From contig DASPLX010000086.1 of NCBI GenBank assembly GCA_035627375.1, forward strand, positions 25,359-89,358: a stretch of DNA of 64,000 nucleotides, read 5' to 3'. The notes under the pieces are model-generated. The model made no database searches. It saw nothing but the letters and a program-made list of their open reading frames with translations, and was not told the origin of the DNA. Position 1 is the stretch's first letter, and every line of letters begins with the position of its first letter. Below are positions 21,207 to 31,800 of this stretch, in pieces. Source of the DNA: DASPLX01 sp035627375. Lineage in GTDB: Bacteria > Pseudomonadota > Gammaproteobacteria > Burkholderiales > Burkholderiaceae_D. The translations under genes and the position numbers were made by a program.

Positions 21207-21911
21207 TCAGGAAAGCGTTTCTTGGGGTTCCGCGACCCGCGCGGCTTCGCGACGGGCGCGATCGACGTCGATGCTGCGGTACCACTCTTCCGGAATGCTC
21301 GACAGCCGCGAGTCGTGCAGTTGACGGTCCGCGAGTCCATAGAACTTCTGGAAGCTCATGATGAGCGGCCGCCACTTGTCGGGATCGATGCGGTTTGGCT
21401 GTCCCGGGACCAGGATCGATTCTTCCAGGTGCGCGCGCTTGATGCGCGTCTCGAACATCAGGAGGCGGCCGCGCTGCGCCTCGTCGTCTTCGGCGAGGCC
21501 ATGCACCGCCTCGACCGCGGCTTCCAGCTGCACCGGGCATTCGAGCACGCGCGGCGCAGCGACGGTTTCCGAGGCCAGCGGCGTCAGTCCGGCGATCCCG
21601 AACTTGTCTTTCACGTGACGGTAGCCGCGCGCATGTTTTCTTTCCGGGACCGGATTCGCGCCGGTGGTCAATGCCAGCTTGTTGACGGCGCCCACCTCGT
21701 TCTCCGACGGCAGGTTGAGCACGCATTCGCGCGTACGGCGCAGGTTGCGCGCCGTCTGCGACGCGGCGCCGACGCCGATGACGCAGCGCCAGCCGAGCCA
21801 GAAAACCGACGATATCGGCGCCAGATTGAACGTGCCGTCCTCGTTGACGGTGCCGACGATGACGACGGGCGTGCCGAAATACAGGATGGCAGGTTCGCTT
21901 GCTGCATGCAT
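21207..21911 (-). CDS. Flavin reductase-like (FMN-binding split barrel) protein
   Basis: A 234-residue protein. Its front half is the flavin-reductase-like split barrel: PAILYFGTPVVIVGTVNEDG, NLAPISSVFWLGW, NLRRTRECVLNLPSEN. These bind FMN, and some reduce flavins for monooxygenases. The rear half is family-specific (ESILVPGQPNRIDPDKW, MSFQKFYGLADRQL). The start at 21911 has AAGGAAA upstream. It stands alone, next to the flavodoxin-fold remnant, which is also a flavin-type gene. Confidence 0.85.
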   Translation of the reverse strand: MHAASEPAILYFGTPVVIVGTVNEDGTFNLAPISSVFWLGWRCVIGVGAASQTARNLRRTRECVLNLPSENEVGAVNKLALTTGANPVPERKHARGYRHVKDKFGIAGLTPLASETVAAPRVLECPVQLEAAVEAVHGLAEDDEAQRGRLLMFETRIKRAHLEESILVPGQPNRIDPDKWRPLIMSFQKFYGLADRQLHDSRLSSIPEEWYRSIDVDRARREAARVAEPQETLS

Positions 21912-22004
21912 GATCGTTTCCTTGTTGCCGCTGTGAGGATGGCGGCAGTATGGAAGAACGCGTCCGGCACGGCTCGCCGGATCCGGACATGAGATTGGCG
22001 CCGG

Positions 22005-22270
22005 GTGCCGATATCGCCCCGCTTGCGGCGGATCGACATCGCCGCGCTCGACTTTCCGCTGCTGCGCAGCCAGCGCGAATGGGAAGCGGGCACGCTGCCG
22101 CCGGCGCTGGCGCAAGCCCAGGAAGCGGTGCCCCGGTGCGAGCACATGGTGCTGATCTTTCCGCTCTGGCTGGGAGACATGCCGGCCCTGGTCAAGGGAT
22201 TTCTCGAGCAAGTCCTGCGCCCCGGCTTCGCCCTGACCTATGCCAGCAAGGACGCGATGCCGAATGAGCA
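22005..22270 (+). pseudogene. Fragment of a flavodoxin-fold NAD(P)H oxidoreductase
   Basis: The frame encodes DIAALDFPLLRSQREWEAG, HMVLIFPLWLGDMPALVKGF and LEQVLRPGFALTY, a continuous middle part of the Flavodoxin_2 (NAD(P)H dehydrogenase/quinone reductase) family. The N-terminal flavin-phosphate loop and the C-terminal half are missing: the match begins without a start region and stops near 22270, where the frame runs into unrelated sequence. It is a remnant, probably cut at both ends. Confidence 0.7.
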
Positions 22271-22321
22271 AGTAGGGCGCAGTCATCATCGGAGAGGCCC
22301 GGCGACCACCGCTTGGTCTGC

Positions 22322-24232
22322 TTATTTCTCGGCCGACCACCCCAGCGCCGCGAAATGCAGCACCCACTCGCGCCGCGGATCGACGCCGATCAGCGCCGCC
22401 GCCTCGTCGTCGTAGAACGCTCCGACCGGGCAGGCGGCCAAGCCCCTGGCCACGGCGCCGAGCAGCCAGCGCTCGCCGATCATGCCGGCTTCGAGGAAGC
22501 CGTGCCGGTAGCCGCGCGGGCCGGGCGCCAGCATGCGCTCGCGGTCGGCGGACAGCACCAGCACCACGGCGGCGTCGCCGATCACGTCCTGTTCCAGCGC
22601 GGCCGAGCGCGCGCTTTGCGCGAAATCGCCCTCCCGCACGCGCAGCAAGGCATGCCGCGGCAGATAGCGATACACGCCGGGCGCCAGGCCCTCGGCGCGA
22701 TTGACGACGAGATTGATGCGGATCGCGCTCGACAACTGGGCCGGCAGGGCCATGTCGGCCAGCATCGACGATAGCGCGGCCAGCGGCACCGGATCGGCGA
22801 GGAAGCGACGCTGGCTGCGGCGCTGGGTGATGGTGCGGTGGACGCCGGCCGCGCTGGGGGCCGGCGGCGGCAGGGCGACGATCGGCCCGGATGCCGCTCC
22901 GGATACCGCTCCGGATATCGTACCTGCCGCATCGGGCCGCGCCTGCGTTTCCGGCGCCAGCCGCAGCGATGTCATCCGGTGCACCATGCCGGTCACGCCG
23001 ATCGCGTCGTCGGCCGGCGCGGCCGGCATGACATAGCGTTCGGCTTCCGGAGCGCCGTAGGAAGACGGCGCCGCCGCGCCGCGCACATCCATGATCGCCA
23101 GCACGCCTTCCTCGACGCCGTCCACGCCGATCGCCCGGGCGGCCAGGGCTTCGTCGAAGTGCGGCACCAGTCTGGCTTGCATGCCGACCTGATGCCCGGC
23201 GATACGCAGGTTTTCCAGCAGGTGTCCGGCATCGGCGACGGCGTAGCGGTAGGCGCGGTCGCGGTATTTGTACCCGGTGCGGCGGAAAATGGCGGACAGG
23301 ATGATGGCCGCATCGGCATCCGCGGCTTGCGGCGCGCCGAAGTCCGGCGGCAGCGGGCCCAGCGCATCGAGGCGGTCGTGCTCCGGGTCGTAGTGATACA
23401 TCCCGGGCGCCAAGCCTTCGACCGCGCGCGCCGCCACGTACAGTTCGCTCGGGAACAGGGCGCCGGAGGAAGGCGCGGCGCGCTTGTTGCTGCCGCGGGG
23501 TCCGGTGACGCCGGACGCGAGATAGAGCATCTCTCCGAGTTCGGCCAGTCGCAGGCGCTGCATGCGCGGCGCCGGAGCGCGCAGGGCGTCGCTCAATCCG
23601 CGCTCCGCCGCCGGTCCGCGCGCCAGGGCGATATGCGGCGCGTCCGGATAGGTCTTGAAATCGGACGGCGGCGTTCCCCAATCGACCCCGGGCGCGCGCT
23701 TGAACACGCTGCTCTGCGATTCGGAGGAAAACTCGTGGTAAGCGGCGATCGCGTCGATGGCATCCGTCTGCCGGCCGCCGTCCCGGCCGGTTTCCCCTCC
23801 GGCTTGCACCCAGCGCAACGGCGGTTCATTCGTGCCCTGGCGAGTCCCGAAATAGAAGGCCAGGCCCAATGCGCCAAGCAGCGCAGCGACCTTGCCGATC
23901 GTCAGCATGCCGCCGCGCGCATCGGGGACCGGCCGCTGCGCGGGAGTACGCTTGAACCAGCGCAACACGACCGGCAGATTGAAGATCAAGTGCACGGTCA
24001 CCAGCAGCAGCGTCGCGTAACCGAACAGATAGTGCCAGTCGAACACCGGCAATTGCTGATTGGCGACCCAGAAAATTCCGAGGCCCGCCGTGGTCAGCAG
24101 ATAGGCAACCAGGAACAGGCTGCTTTGCACATTGAGCGAGAAGCGCGACGGTGCGCGTCCGCGCCAAGTCGCCACGGCAACGTAGAGCGCATAGACCGTC
24201 AGCGGCAGCAGCACCCAGAGGATTTTCGGCAC
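22322..24232 (-). CDS. Membrane-anchored tandem SagB/ThcOx-type nitroreductase
   Basis: A 636-residue fusion. Residues 1-~135 form four hydrophobic helices with two histidines in DWHYLFGYATLLLVTVHLIF, as in cytochrome-b-like membrane domains. Then come two nitroreductase-fold domains of the SagB/ThcOx type: one with LRLAELGEMLYLASGVTG, SSGALFPSELYVAAR and GHLLENLRIAG, the second with RRSQRRFLADPVPLAAL and HGFLEAGMIGERWLLGA. SagB-type enzymes use FMN to oxidise azolines in peptide antibiotics, but many stand-alone tandem forms have unknown substrates. No cyclodehydratase or precursor is adjacent. The only in-frame start is GTG 24232. A quinone- or heme-linked electron path is inference. Confidence 0.82.
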   Translation of the reverse strand: MPKILWVLLPLTVYALYVAVATWRGRAPSRFSLNVQSSLFLVAYLLTTAGLGIFWVANQQLPVFDWHYLFGYATLLLVTVHLIFNLPVVLRWFKRTPAQRPVPDARGGMLTIGKVAALLGALGLAFYFGTRQGTNEPPLRWVQAGGETGRDGGRQTDAIDAIAAYHEFSSESQSSVFKRAPGVDWGTPPSDFKTYPDAPHIALARGPAAERGLSDALRAPAPRMQRLRLAELGEMLYLASGVTGPRGSNKRAAPSSGALFPSELYVAARAVEGLAPGMYHYDPEHDRLDALGPLPPDFGAPQAADADAAIILSAIFRRTGYKYRDRAYRYAVADAGHLLENLRIAGHQVGMQARLVPHFDEALAARAIGVDGVEEGVLAIMDVRGAAAPSSYGAPEAERYVMPAAPADDAIGVTGMVHRMTSLRLAPETQARPDAAGTISGAVSGAASGPIVALPPPAPSAAGVHRTITQRRSQRRFLADPVPLAALSSMLADMALPAQLSSAIRINLVVNRAEGLAPGVYRYLPRHALLRVREGDFAQSARSAALEQDVIGDAAVVLVLSADRERMLAPGPRGYRHGFLEAGMIGERWLLGAVARGLAACPVGAFYDDEAAALIGVDPRREWVLHFAALGWSAEK

Positions 24233-24402
24233 GATAGGAAAGCGTATTGCGGAACGGAAGACTCAAGTCTATCCCTGTTCCCCGGGAAAGGCACCCGATT
24301 CCCTCGCTTGTTCGCAACTTGTGTTGCCGCTTTTTGCTCTCAAGAGAAAGCCCTCTCTTCACGTCTATTGGGCATCACTCGACACAGACAAGGAGATTCA
24401 TC

Positions 24403-25314
24403 ATGGCAAGGATTCAGCAATCGATCGACCTCGGCGTGCCCGTGCATGCGGCTTATCAACAGCTCCTGCGCTTCGAAGAGTATCCGCATTTCATGCAGGA
24501 AGTGGATACGGTGCGCCGTATCGACGATACGCATCTGCATTGGGCGGCGAACGTGTCTTACCAGACCCTGGAATGGGACGCGGAAATCATCGAGCAAAGT
24601 CCCGACCGCTGCGTGGCGTGGCGCAACAGCGGCGGGCCGATCGACGCCGAAAGAATCGAGCTGCAATCGATCGGCCCGAGCCGGTCGCGCATGACGATGA
24701 CGATGGAATGCGATCCGCTGCAATGGATTCCGGCGCAGGACGGCAATGCCGACCAGGCCGTGGCCGAGCGGATACGCGAAGACCTGGAGCGATTCAAGGC
24801 GTATGTCGAAACGCACGGCGCCGAAGCGAGCACGATGCTGCGCGAAACGCGCGGCATGGGCGCCGCCCTGCAGAGCGGCGGCACGCCCGCGGCGGAAACC
24901 GGTTATGCGGCGGGTTCGGAAGGCTGGAGCGGCGGCGAGGATCCGTCCGAGCCGGTGAAATCGGCTTCGCATGCCGCGTCGGAAGGGCCGGGCTGGAGCG
25001 GCGAGCCGGCCGCCGGATCGCCGTCCGGGCAAGGAACGCGCGGGACGCAATCGGATTCCTTGCTGTCGCAATCGGCGGCGCGGCAATCCGACGACGGCCG
25101 CTTCGGCATCGCGGAGGAACAGAATCTCGATCAGCAATCCGATGCCGCGCGCAGGGTCGGCAGCATGCCCCAGCCCTCCGCGCAGGACGACGCCATGCGC
25201 ACCGGCGAAACGGATGCCGCCGAAGCGATGCGGCAGTCGATGAAACAGCGGAAACGCGAGGAAACGACGGATCGGAAGCCGGACATCGATCGCGCAGCGC
25301 CGGAACCGGAATGA
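24403..25314 (+). CDS. START/SRPBCC-like protein with long disordered tail
   Basis: A 303-residue protein. Residues 1-~145 form a polyketide cyclase/dehydrase-like SRPBCC domain (IDLGVPVHAAYQQLLRFEEY, DTHLHWAANVSYQTLEWDAE), related to the coenzyme-Q-binding Coq10-like fold. The remaining ~155 residues are Gly/Ser/Gln/Ala-rich with repeated GWSG motifs (EGWSGG, GPGWSGE) and a charged end (KQRKREETTDRKPDID), probably disordered. Start at 24403 after AAGGAGA. No signal peptide. The ligand is unknown. Confidence 0.8.
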   Translation: MARIQQSIDLGVPVHAAYQQLLRFEEYPHFMQEVDTVRRIDDTHLHWAANVSYQTLEWDAEIIEQSPDRCVAWRNSGGPIDAERIELQSIGPSRSRMTMTMECDPLQWIPAQDGNADQAVAERIREDLERFKAYVETHGAEASTMLRETRGMGAALQSGGTPAAETGYAAGSEGWSGGEDPSEPVKSASHAASEGPGWSGEPAAGSPSGQGTRGTQSDSLLSQSAARQSDDGRFGIAEEQNLDQQSDAARRVGSMPQPSAQDDAMRTGETDAAEAMRQSMKQRKREETTDRKPDIDRAAPEPE

Positions 25315-25329
25315 TGGCCGAAGGATAGG

Positions 25330-26322
25330 ATGATGCGGCGTAACCTTGCCGATCCGTCCGAAATGCGAGACGATCCGCTCATGATCATCGCCACCCACTC
25401 CGGAAGATTCCATGCGGACGACGTCTGGGCCGTCATGGCGCTCGACCTCGTCTTTCCCGGCTGCGAACTGGTTCGCACGCGCGATCCGGCGCGCATCGCC
25501 GCCGCCGATTTCGCCGTCGATGTCGGCGGCGTCTGGGATCCGTCCAACGGCCGCTTCGATCATCATCAGAAAGGCTTTGTGGGCGCGCGCCAATCCGGCG
25601 TGGTCTATGCGAGCGCGGGCCTGGTGTGGCGCGAATACGGCGCACGCTGCGTCGCGCGCGCCGCCGAACTGCATACCGGCCGCGCGCTCGACGCCAAGGA
25701 TGCGCAGGACATGGCCTGGGCGATCGACAACGACATCGTGCAATACCTCGACATGTCGGACACCGGCGCCGCGCGCAATGCGCCGGGCGGCTACGGCTTG
25801 TCGGCCATCGTCTCGGGCTTCAATCCCACCTGGCTCGACGAAGAACGCGCGGGCGGCGTCGAAGCCGGCGAAGCGCTGCGGCTGGCGCAATTCCGGCGCG
25901 CGATGGAATTCATGCGCGACATCCTCGTCAACCAGGTCAAGTACCGCGTCGGCGCGATGCTGGCCGCGGAACAGGTGCGCCAGGGCGAACGCTTCGAGGA
26001 AGGCCGCGTGCTGTTCCTGAAGAACGGCGCGCTGCCCTGGACCGCGCTGGTGCGCAACGAGATGCCGAAGGTGCTGTTCGTGGTCAGCTACAGCGCGCTG
26101 GAGCAGCGCCATATGCTGCATACCGTGCCGGCCGCTGCCGAAGGTTTCGAAGCGCGCAAGGACTTGCCGGCCGCCTGGGCCGGCCTGCAGGGCGCCGAAC
26201 TGGCGGCGGTCACCGGGGTCGCGGACGCCGGCTTCTGCCACAACGGCCGCTTCATCGCCGCCGCCAAATCCTTCGAAGGCGCCATGCGCATGGCGCGGCT
26301 GGCGTTGCGGAATCAAGACTGA
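25330..26322 (+). CDS. MYG1-family metal-dependent hydrolase
   Basis: A 330-residue member of the MYG1 family (UPF0160), which has a DHH-like phosphoesterase core; the eukaryotic relative is a 3'-5' RNA exonuclease. Diagnostic motifs are ATHSGRFHADDVWAVMAL near the start, DVGGVWDPSNGRFDHHQKGF with the DHH triad, and GFCHNGRFIAAAKSFEGAM near the end. AAGGA lies before ATG 25330; a shorter version from ATG 25381 (MIIATHSG) matches most homologues, so the start is uncertain by 17 codons. It follows the START-like gene by 15 bases and may be co-transcribed. Confidence 0.88.
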   Translation: MMRRNLADPSEMRDDPLMIIATHSGRFHADDVWAVMALDLVFPGCELVRTRDPARIAAADFAVDVGGVWDPSNGRFDHHQKGFVGARQSGVVYASAGLVWREYGARCVARAAELHTGRALDAKDAQDMAWAIDNDIVQYLDMSDTGAARNAPGGYGLSAIVSGFNPTWLDEERAGGVEAGEALRLAQFRRAMEFMRDILVNQVKYRVGAMLAAEQVRQGERFEEGRVLFLKNGALPWTALVRNEMPKVLFVVSYSALEQRHMLHTVPAAAEGFEARKDLPAAWAGLQGAELAAVTGVADAGFCHNGRFIAAAKSFEGAMRMARLALRNQD

Positions 26323-26429
26323 AGCGCCGCCCCGGCTTGACGGCCGGCTTCGTTTGCCCGCATGCTAGAACGGCTTCAGTCCGGATTTAGGCCGCGCGGA
26401 GCGCAAACCACGATGCCAGGGAGACCGCC

Positions 26430-26783
26430 ATGACGCTCGACGAAGCGGTGAAGAAGGATTACGAATTGAGAGCCAAGCTGCTGGAGGCGATCGCCCAGAA
26501 ACACCAGCTCGAGGCGCGCGCTCTCGGAAAAGTCGAAGCCTGCGCGCTCGGCAACTGGCTGCACGGCGAGGCCGAGCGCAAGTTCGTGTTCATCAAGAGC
26601 TATCGTCCCTGCGCCGACGCCCACGCCGCCTTCCACGCGGAGGCGGAAAAGGTGGCGCGGCTGATCAATTTGGAGGAATACGCGCAAGCCGAGGCGGCGC
26701 TGGCCGACGGCTCGCCCTACGTCAAGGCGTTCGGCGTATTGCTGAAGGCCGTGCTGCAGTTGAAGAAGGACGCGCGGCTGTAG
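26430..26783 (+). CDS. Stand-alone CZB-like (chemoreceptor zinc-binding) domain protein
   Basis: A 117-residue soluble helical protein matching the CZB domain: KVEACALGNWLHG (Cys38) and DAHAAFHAEAEKVA (His65, His69) give three of the four usual zinc ligands. The first helix His of the usual HxxWK pattern appears to be Asp10 here (KKDYELRAKLL). CZB domains usually sit at the end of chemoreceptors or diguanylate cyclases and sense zinc or hypochlorite. A lone domain might act in trans on such proteins. It is convergent with pbpC; only three bases separate the stop codons. Confidence 0.72.
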   Translation: MTLDEAVKKDYELRAKLLEAIAQKHQLEARALGKVEACALGNWLHGEAERKFVFIKSYRPCADAHAAFHAEAEKVARLINLEEYAQAEAALADGSPYVKAFGVLLKAVLQLKKDARL

Positions 26784-26786
26784 GCA

Positions 26787-28880
26787 TCAGTCCTGCGCGG
26801 CACCGCGCACCTGAAAGCCGACCGCGTCGATCGTCTTCCCATCCCGATCGAGCAATTCGAGGCGATGTTCGCCCGGCACCGGGCGCCACGCATGATCGGA
26901 ACCCGCATCGCCGAGCACGACGCCATCGAGCCGCCACACGAGATCCCGCGCGCCTTGGGCCTGGAAGAACAGGCGCTGATTCGGCTCCGGAATATCGGGA
27001 TCGATCGCAATGACGACGCCCTCGCCCGGATAGCGTATCTTCGGCGCGCGCAGAGCTTCCGGCACGAGTTCGATCCTCGTGCTTTCGGTACCGGCCAGGA
27101 ACCACTCGCGGCGCGCGGCCTCGATCCGGGGCACATAGTCGATCTGCCGCGCCACCACGCCGCGCGGCGCCGCCGGCGCCGGGCTCGGCTGGGTCCGATG
27201 CAGGAAATCCATGATATCGCGCCAGACCGGCGCCGCCCCCGTCACGCCCGACACGTCCCACATCGGCTGGCCGTCGAAATTCCCCACCCACACGCCGACC
27301 GTGTAGCGCGCCGAATAGCCGATGCACCAATTGTCGCGCATGTCCTTGCTGGTCCCGGTCTTGACCGCCGCCCAGTAGGGCGTCGCCAATTCGTTCGACA
27401 AGCCGAAGGTGGCGCTGCGCGCCGCGCGATCCGACAAGATGTCGCTTACGATGAAGACGGCGCGCGCATCGAGCACCTGGCGCCGTTCCGCCGCCGCGCG
27501 CGGCAGCAGGCTGACCGGCGTCCAGACGCCGCCGCCGGCGAGCGTGCGGTAAGCATTGGTCAATTCCAGCAGGCTCACTTCGGCCGAACCGAGCGCGAGC
27601 GAATAGCCGTAGTAGTCGGCCGGCTCGGTCAAGCTGTTCAAGCCGAGCGCCCGCAGCCGGTGGTGGAAGGTTTCCATGCCGAGCATGACCAGGGTGCGCA
27701 CCGCCGGCACGTTGAGCGATGCGGCCAGGCTGGCGCGCACGCTGACCAGGCCCTTGAATTCGCGGTCGTAGTTCTGCGGAATATAGAGGCCGCCGGGGGT
27801 GGAAATGTCGATCGGCGTGTCGTCGAGCACCGAGGCGGCGGTCAGGCGTCTTTTCTCGATCGCGAGCTGATAGAGGAAGGGCTTGAGCGTCGAACCGGCC
27901 TGGCGCAACGCCGCGGCGCCGTCGACGCTGCTGTCGCCGGCATTGCCGACATAGGCCAGGATCTCGCCGCTCGCGTTGTCGAGCACCACCACCGCGCCGT
28001 CGTTGACATTGCGGCCGCGCAGCGCGGTCAATTGCTGGCGCAGGCTATCGGACGCGAAGCGTTGCAGCGCGCCGTCGAGGGTGCTCACGATCCGCTCCGC
28101 CGGCCGCTTGAGCAGCTTCAGCGCCGCGTTCGGGGCCAGGGCGGGAACCTCGTAGGAAGCGGTCCGCGCCAGCGTCGATTCGGCGAGCGCGGCGATCACG
28201 CTGCACGGCGCGGCGAGCTTGCGCTCGGCCGCCAGGCCGCATGCGCGCCGGGCGACCAGCGCTGGCGCGGCATTCGGCGCGCGGATCAGGCTGGCGAGAA
28301 TCACCGATTCGACATCGTTGAGGCCGGAGGGCGCCTTGCCGTGCAAGACCTGCGACGCGGCGCCGATGCCCTGCAGCTCGCCGCGGAAGCTCACCAGGTT
28401 CAAATAGGCTTCGAGAATCTGCTCCTTGCTCCAGCCGGCTTCGAGTTCGCGCGCCGCCCGGACCTGGTCCCACTTCTGTCCGAGGCTGCGCGCACCCTGG
28501 CGCGGCTGCAGTTCGCGATCGAGCAGGGCCGCCAATTGCATCGTGATCGTGCTGGCGCCGCGCGGCCGCTTGCGGAACAGGTTGTCCCAGGCTGCCTTGC
28601 CGAACGCTTCCAAATCGGCTCCGCGATGCCGGTAGAAACGCCGGTCTTCCGCCTGAAGGACCGCCGCCGTCAAGGCCGGCGAGACGTCGGACAGCCTCAC
28701 CCACGGCAGGCGCCGCACCGTCATGTCGATGCGCAGGCTGTGCAAGGGCTCGCCGTGCCGGTCGAGCAGCTCGGCCTCGGACGGCCGGTACGCAGCCCGC
28801 ACCTGTTCCGGCGAGGGCATGGCCGCCGCCGGCAGCGGCAGCAGCAGGCCAAACACGAGCAGCGTGTTACGGACGGACAT
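26787..28880 (-). CDS. pbpC: Penicillin-binding protein 1C
   Basis: A 697-residue bifunctional peptidoglycan synthase. Signal/anchor VRNTLLVFGLLLPLPAAA; glycosyltransferase GT51 domain with EDRRFYRHRGAD at ~78 and RGASTITMQLA; transpeptidase domain with the catalytic GSTLKPF at ~330, an SLN motif and KTGTS at ~507; and a C-terminal BiPBP_C-type beta domain ending in the last ~90 residues. The start at 28880 (MSVRN) overlaps the end of the alpha-2-macroglobulin gene by 14 bases, so the pair is translationally coupled, as in E. coli yfhM-pbpC. An upstream in-frame ATG lies inside that gene and is not preferred. Confidence 0.94.
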   Translation of the reverse strand: MSVRNTLLVFGLLLPLPAAAMPSPEQVRAAYRPSEAELLDRHGEPLHSLRIDMTVRRLPWVRLSDVSPALTAAVLQAEDRRFYRHRGADLEAFGKAAWDNLFRKRPRGASTITMQLAALLDRELQPRQGARSLGQKWDQVRAARELEAGWSKEQILEAYLNLVSFRGELQGIGAASQVLHGKAPSGLNDVESVILASLIRAPNAAPALVARRACGLAAERKLAAPCSVIAALAESTLARTASYEVPALAPNAALKLLKRPAERIVSTLDGALQRFASDSLRQQLTALRGRNVNDGAVVVLDNASGEILAYVGNAGDSSVDGAAALRQAGSTLKPFLYQLAIEKRRLTAASVLDDTPIDISTPGGLYIPQNYDREFKGLVSVRASLAASLNVPAVRTLVMLGMETFHHRLRALGLNSLTEPADYYGYSLALGSAEVSLLELTNAYRTLAGGGVWTPVSLLPRAAAERRQVLDARAVFIVSDILSDRAARSATFGLSNELATPYWAAVKTGTSKDMRDNWCIGYSARYTVGVWVGNFDGQPMWDVSGVTGAAPVWRDIMDFLHRTQPSPAPAAPRGVVARQIDYVPRIEAARREWFLAGTESTRIELVPEALRAPKIRYPGEGVVIAIDPDIPEPNQRLFFQAQGARDLVWRLDGVVLGDAGSDHAWRPVPGEHRLELLDRDGKTIDAVGFQVRGAAQD

Positions 28881-31800
28881 GGACCGCCCGGTTCGGAATC
28901 TCGCCGAACATTTCCGGCGCGTACATCGCCTCGACGCGCGTCTGCGGCAATCCGAATTCGCCCGCATTGTTGAGGCGCACCGTGTATTCGACCGACCACT
29001 TCCCCTTCGGCACGAACTCGAAATAGGAACGGAAGGCGTCGTGGCGGCGCTCCTCGAACGCCGGCCAGACCCAGCCTTCGCGCTTCTCGCCCGCGGCCAG
29101 GACTTGCGAATCGCGGCCGAGCCCGGTGCCGAGAATGCTGGCGCCGGCGGGAATCGGATCGTCGACCACCACCCAGGTCATGTCGGATTGCGCCTCGAGG
29201 TCGAGCCGTACGCGATAGACGTCGCCGCGCGACCAGGCTTCCGGCGCTTTCCGTTCGATCGGAGTGACCGTCTTGGCGATCTTGTAGCCGGAAGACAGCG
29301 CGGACTTGAGCGGTATCGCGGCCAGGCTGCGCACCGTGACCCACGGCTTGCCGCCGCCGCTATGCTCGACCCGCAATTCGCCGCGCTGCGCCGGCCACGG
29401 CAGCAACAGCGCGCCGCCCTCCGCCTTGCGCGCCCAATCGAAAGTCTTGGTCTTGCGGTCCAGCGTCGCGCCGGTGCTGCCGCTGACCGGCGCCGATTCG
29501 AATTGCTTGGAAAACTTCTCGATCGCCAGCACGCCCCAGGCATTGGCGACCGTCGTGTTCCAGCGGCCCTTGTGCTGGCGGCCGAGCGCGCCGCGCGCCA
29601 GCCGGCCGATATCCTCGCGCCAATGGCGGTTGTCGAGCATCGCCAGCAGGACACGGTTGGCGTTGACGTCGGGCGAGATCATCAACCACCACAAGTCATC
29701 CTTGCGCTCGGTCGAGAAACCCATCGTCGTGCCTTGGAAGTTCAGGCGCGAACGCAGGATCTGTTCGGCTTGCGCGAATTTCGCGTCGCGTTCCGGCAGG
29801 TTCGGCATGCGCTTGAGCACGAGGTACCAGTCGATGACGGCCGACGTCGGCCATAGATTCGGTTCCAGCGCGAACGATTCGAACAAGTCCGGCGTCGCGG
29901 CGGCGTGGCGCGACAACGCCTCCAGCGCCGCCATCTTGCGGATCGCGACGTCGGCCGTGCGCAGTTGCGAATGCCGGATCACGCGCCCCTGCACGAAACC
30001 GGTCAGCCCCTTGAGCATGCGTTCGCGGCTGGCCTTCGGGATCTCGTAGCCCGCTTCGTCGGCGATCGACAGCACATAGGCCGTCAGCACGTCGCTGCCG
30101 TACCGCATCAGCGGGAAATACTTGACGAGTCCGTCGCCGTCCAGATAGGACGGCAGGGCATTCATCTGCGCGCGCCATTTCGCTTCGTCGCGCAGGGCGA
30201 TCGCCTTCGACAGCTCTTGTTCGTAACAGGTATAGGGATAGTCGCTCATGTATTCGCGCACGCCCGGCAATTCGTCGCCTAGGCGCGGCGCGAGCGAAGC
30301 TTGCACGCCGCCGCGGCCGGGCAGGGCGCCGGCCGGCAGCTGCACGCTCATGTCGAGCGGACGCTCCAGCTGCGCCAGCGTGGCCTGCAAGGTGCGCACC
30401 GGCACGGCGGGCACGACCTTTTGCCGGATCCGCAGGCGGTCGCCTTCGGCGCCGTCCTTCGAGCGCGCCGAGACCTCCCATTGCAAGGCCTGCAAGCCCG
30501 GCGGTACGCGGAATTCCCAGCTCACGTCCCTGGCCCGGCCCGGTTCGACGGCGACGCTTTGCCGGGCCAGCTTGACGAGAGCCGCCTTGCCGCCGCTGCC
30601 GTCGCCGACCGTCGCTTCGACCTCGACCTCGAGCTTCGCATCCGAAGCGTTGCGCAAGGTGAAGCCGGCGCGGAACGTGTCGTCTTCGCGCGCCAGGCTC
30701 GGCAAGCCGGACATCAGCATCAGGTTTTGCGTCGTGCGGATGTCGGTCTTGCCGGTGCCGAACAGGTCGGCGTCGGCATTGGCGATCGCGACGATGCGAA
30801 AGGATGTCAGCGCATCGTTGAGCGGCACTTCGACGTCCGCTTCGCCGTTGGCGTCGAGCGCGACGCGCGCCTTCCAGAACAGCAAGGTCTCGAACAGTTC
30901 GCGCCCGGCGCTCTTGCCGCCGCCGCCGCCATGCGGCACCGCCTTGCGGCCGAAGTGGCGTTTGCCGACCACTTGCATCTGCGCGGTCGAAGTCTCCACC
31001 TGCAGCGCCCGCTCCTGCATCATCGCCTCGAGCAGGTTCCAGCTGTCGTTCGGCATCAGTTCGAGCAATCCCACATCGACCGCCGCCAGCGCGACCTCGG
31101 CATTGGCCGGCGGCGCGCTGCCGTCGGAGCGCGTGACCTTGACATGCACCTTGGCCTTCTCGCGCGTCTTGTAGGTTTGCCGGTCGGACGCGAGCGCCAC
31201 CTTCAGCTCGTGCGCCCGCCAGCCGACCCGGATCCGCGCCAGGCCCATCTTGTAAGCCGGCTTGCCGAGATCGACCAGCGCGGTCGGGCGGATCCCCTGG
31301 ACGCGACCGCGCACGACGAAGGCCGACACATAGACGTTCGGCGCATGGCTTCCCTTGATCGGGACCGAGAACGCCGGCTTCTTGCCTGAGAGGCGCTTGA
31401 CATAAGCATCGACGATGCCTTCGCGCTCGACCGTGACGAGAGCGGTCGCTTCGCGGAACGGCATGCGCACCTGGAACACCGCCTCCTGCCCCGGTTCGTA
31501 ATGCTTGCGTTCCGGGATCAGATCGATGCGGTCGTTGTCGCTGGCGTTGAACCACCAATCCTCGTCGCCGGCGACCCACACTTCGCGATTGGCATAGGCG
31601 ACGCGACCTTCGGCGTCGGCCGACTTGGCGCGCAAGATCAGATTGCCGGCGGCCGGCGCCTTGACGGTGCAGAACAGCAAGCCCTGGTCGTCGGTCTTGC
31701 CTTCGCATGCCTGGCCGAGGCGTTTGACCTCGCTGCTGTTCTCGTAGGCATAGAAGCCGCCGATCAACCGGCGGCGATGCGAATAGGTCAAGCGTTGGAA

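Noticed and set aside
26865..28973. 702-codon open frame opposite pbpC
   Set aside because: Shadow of pbpC; no domain, and the minus strand has all penicillin-binding motifs.
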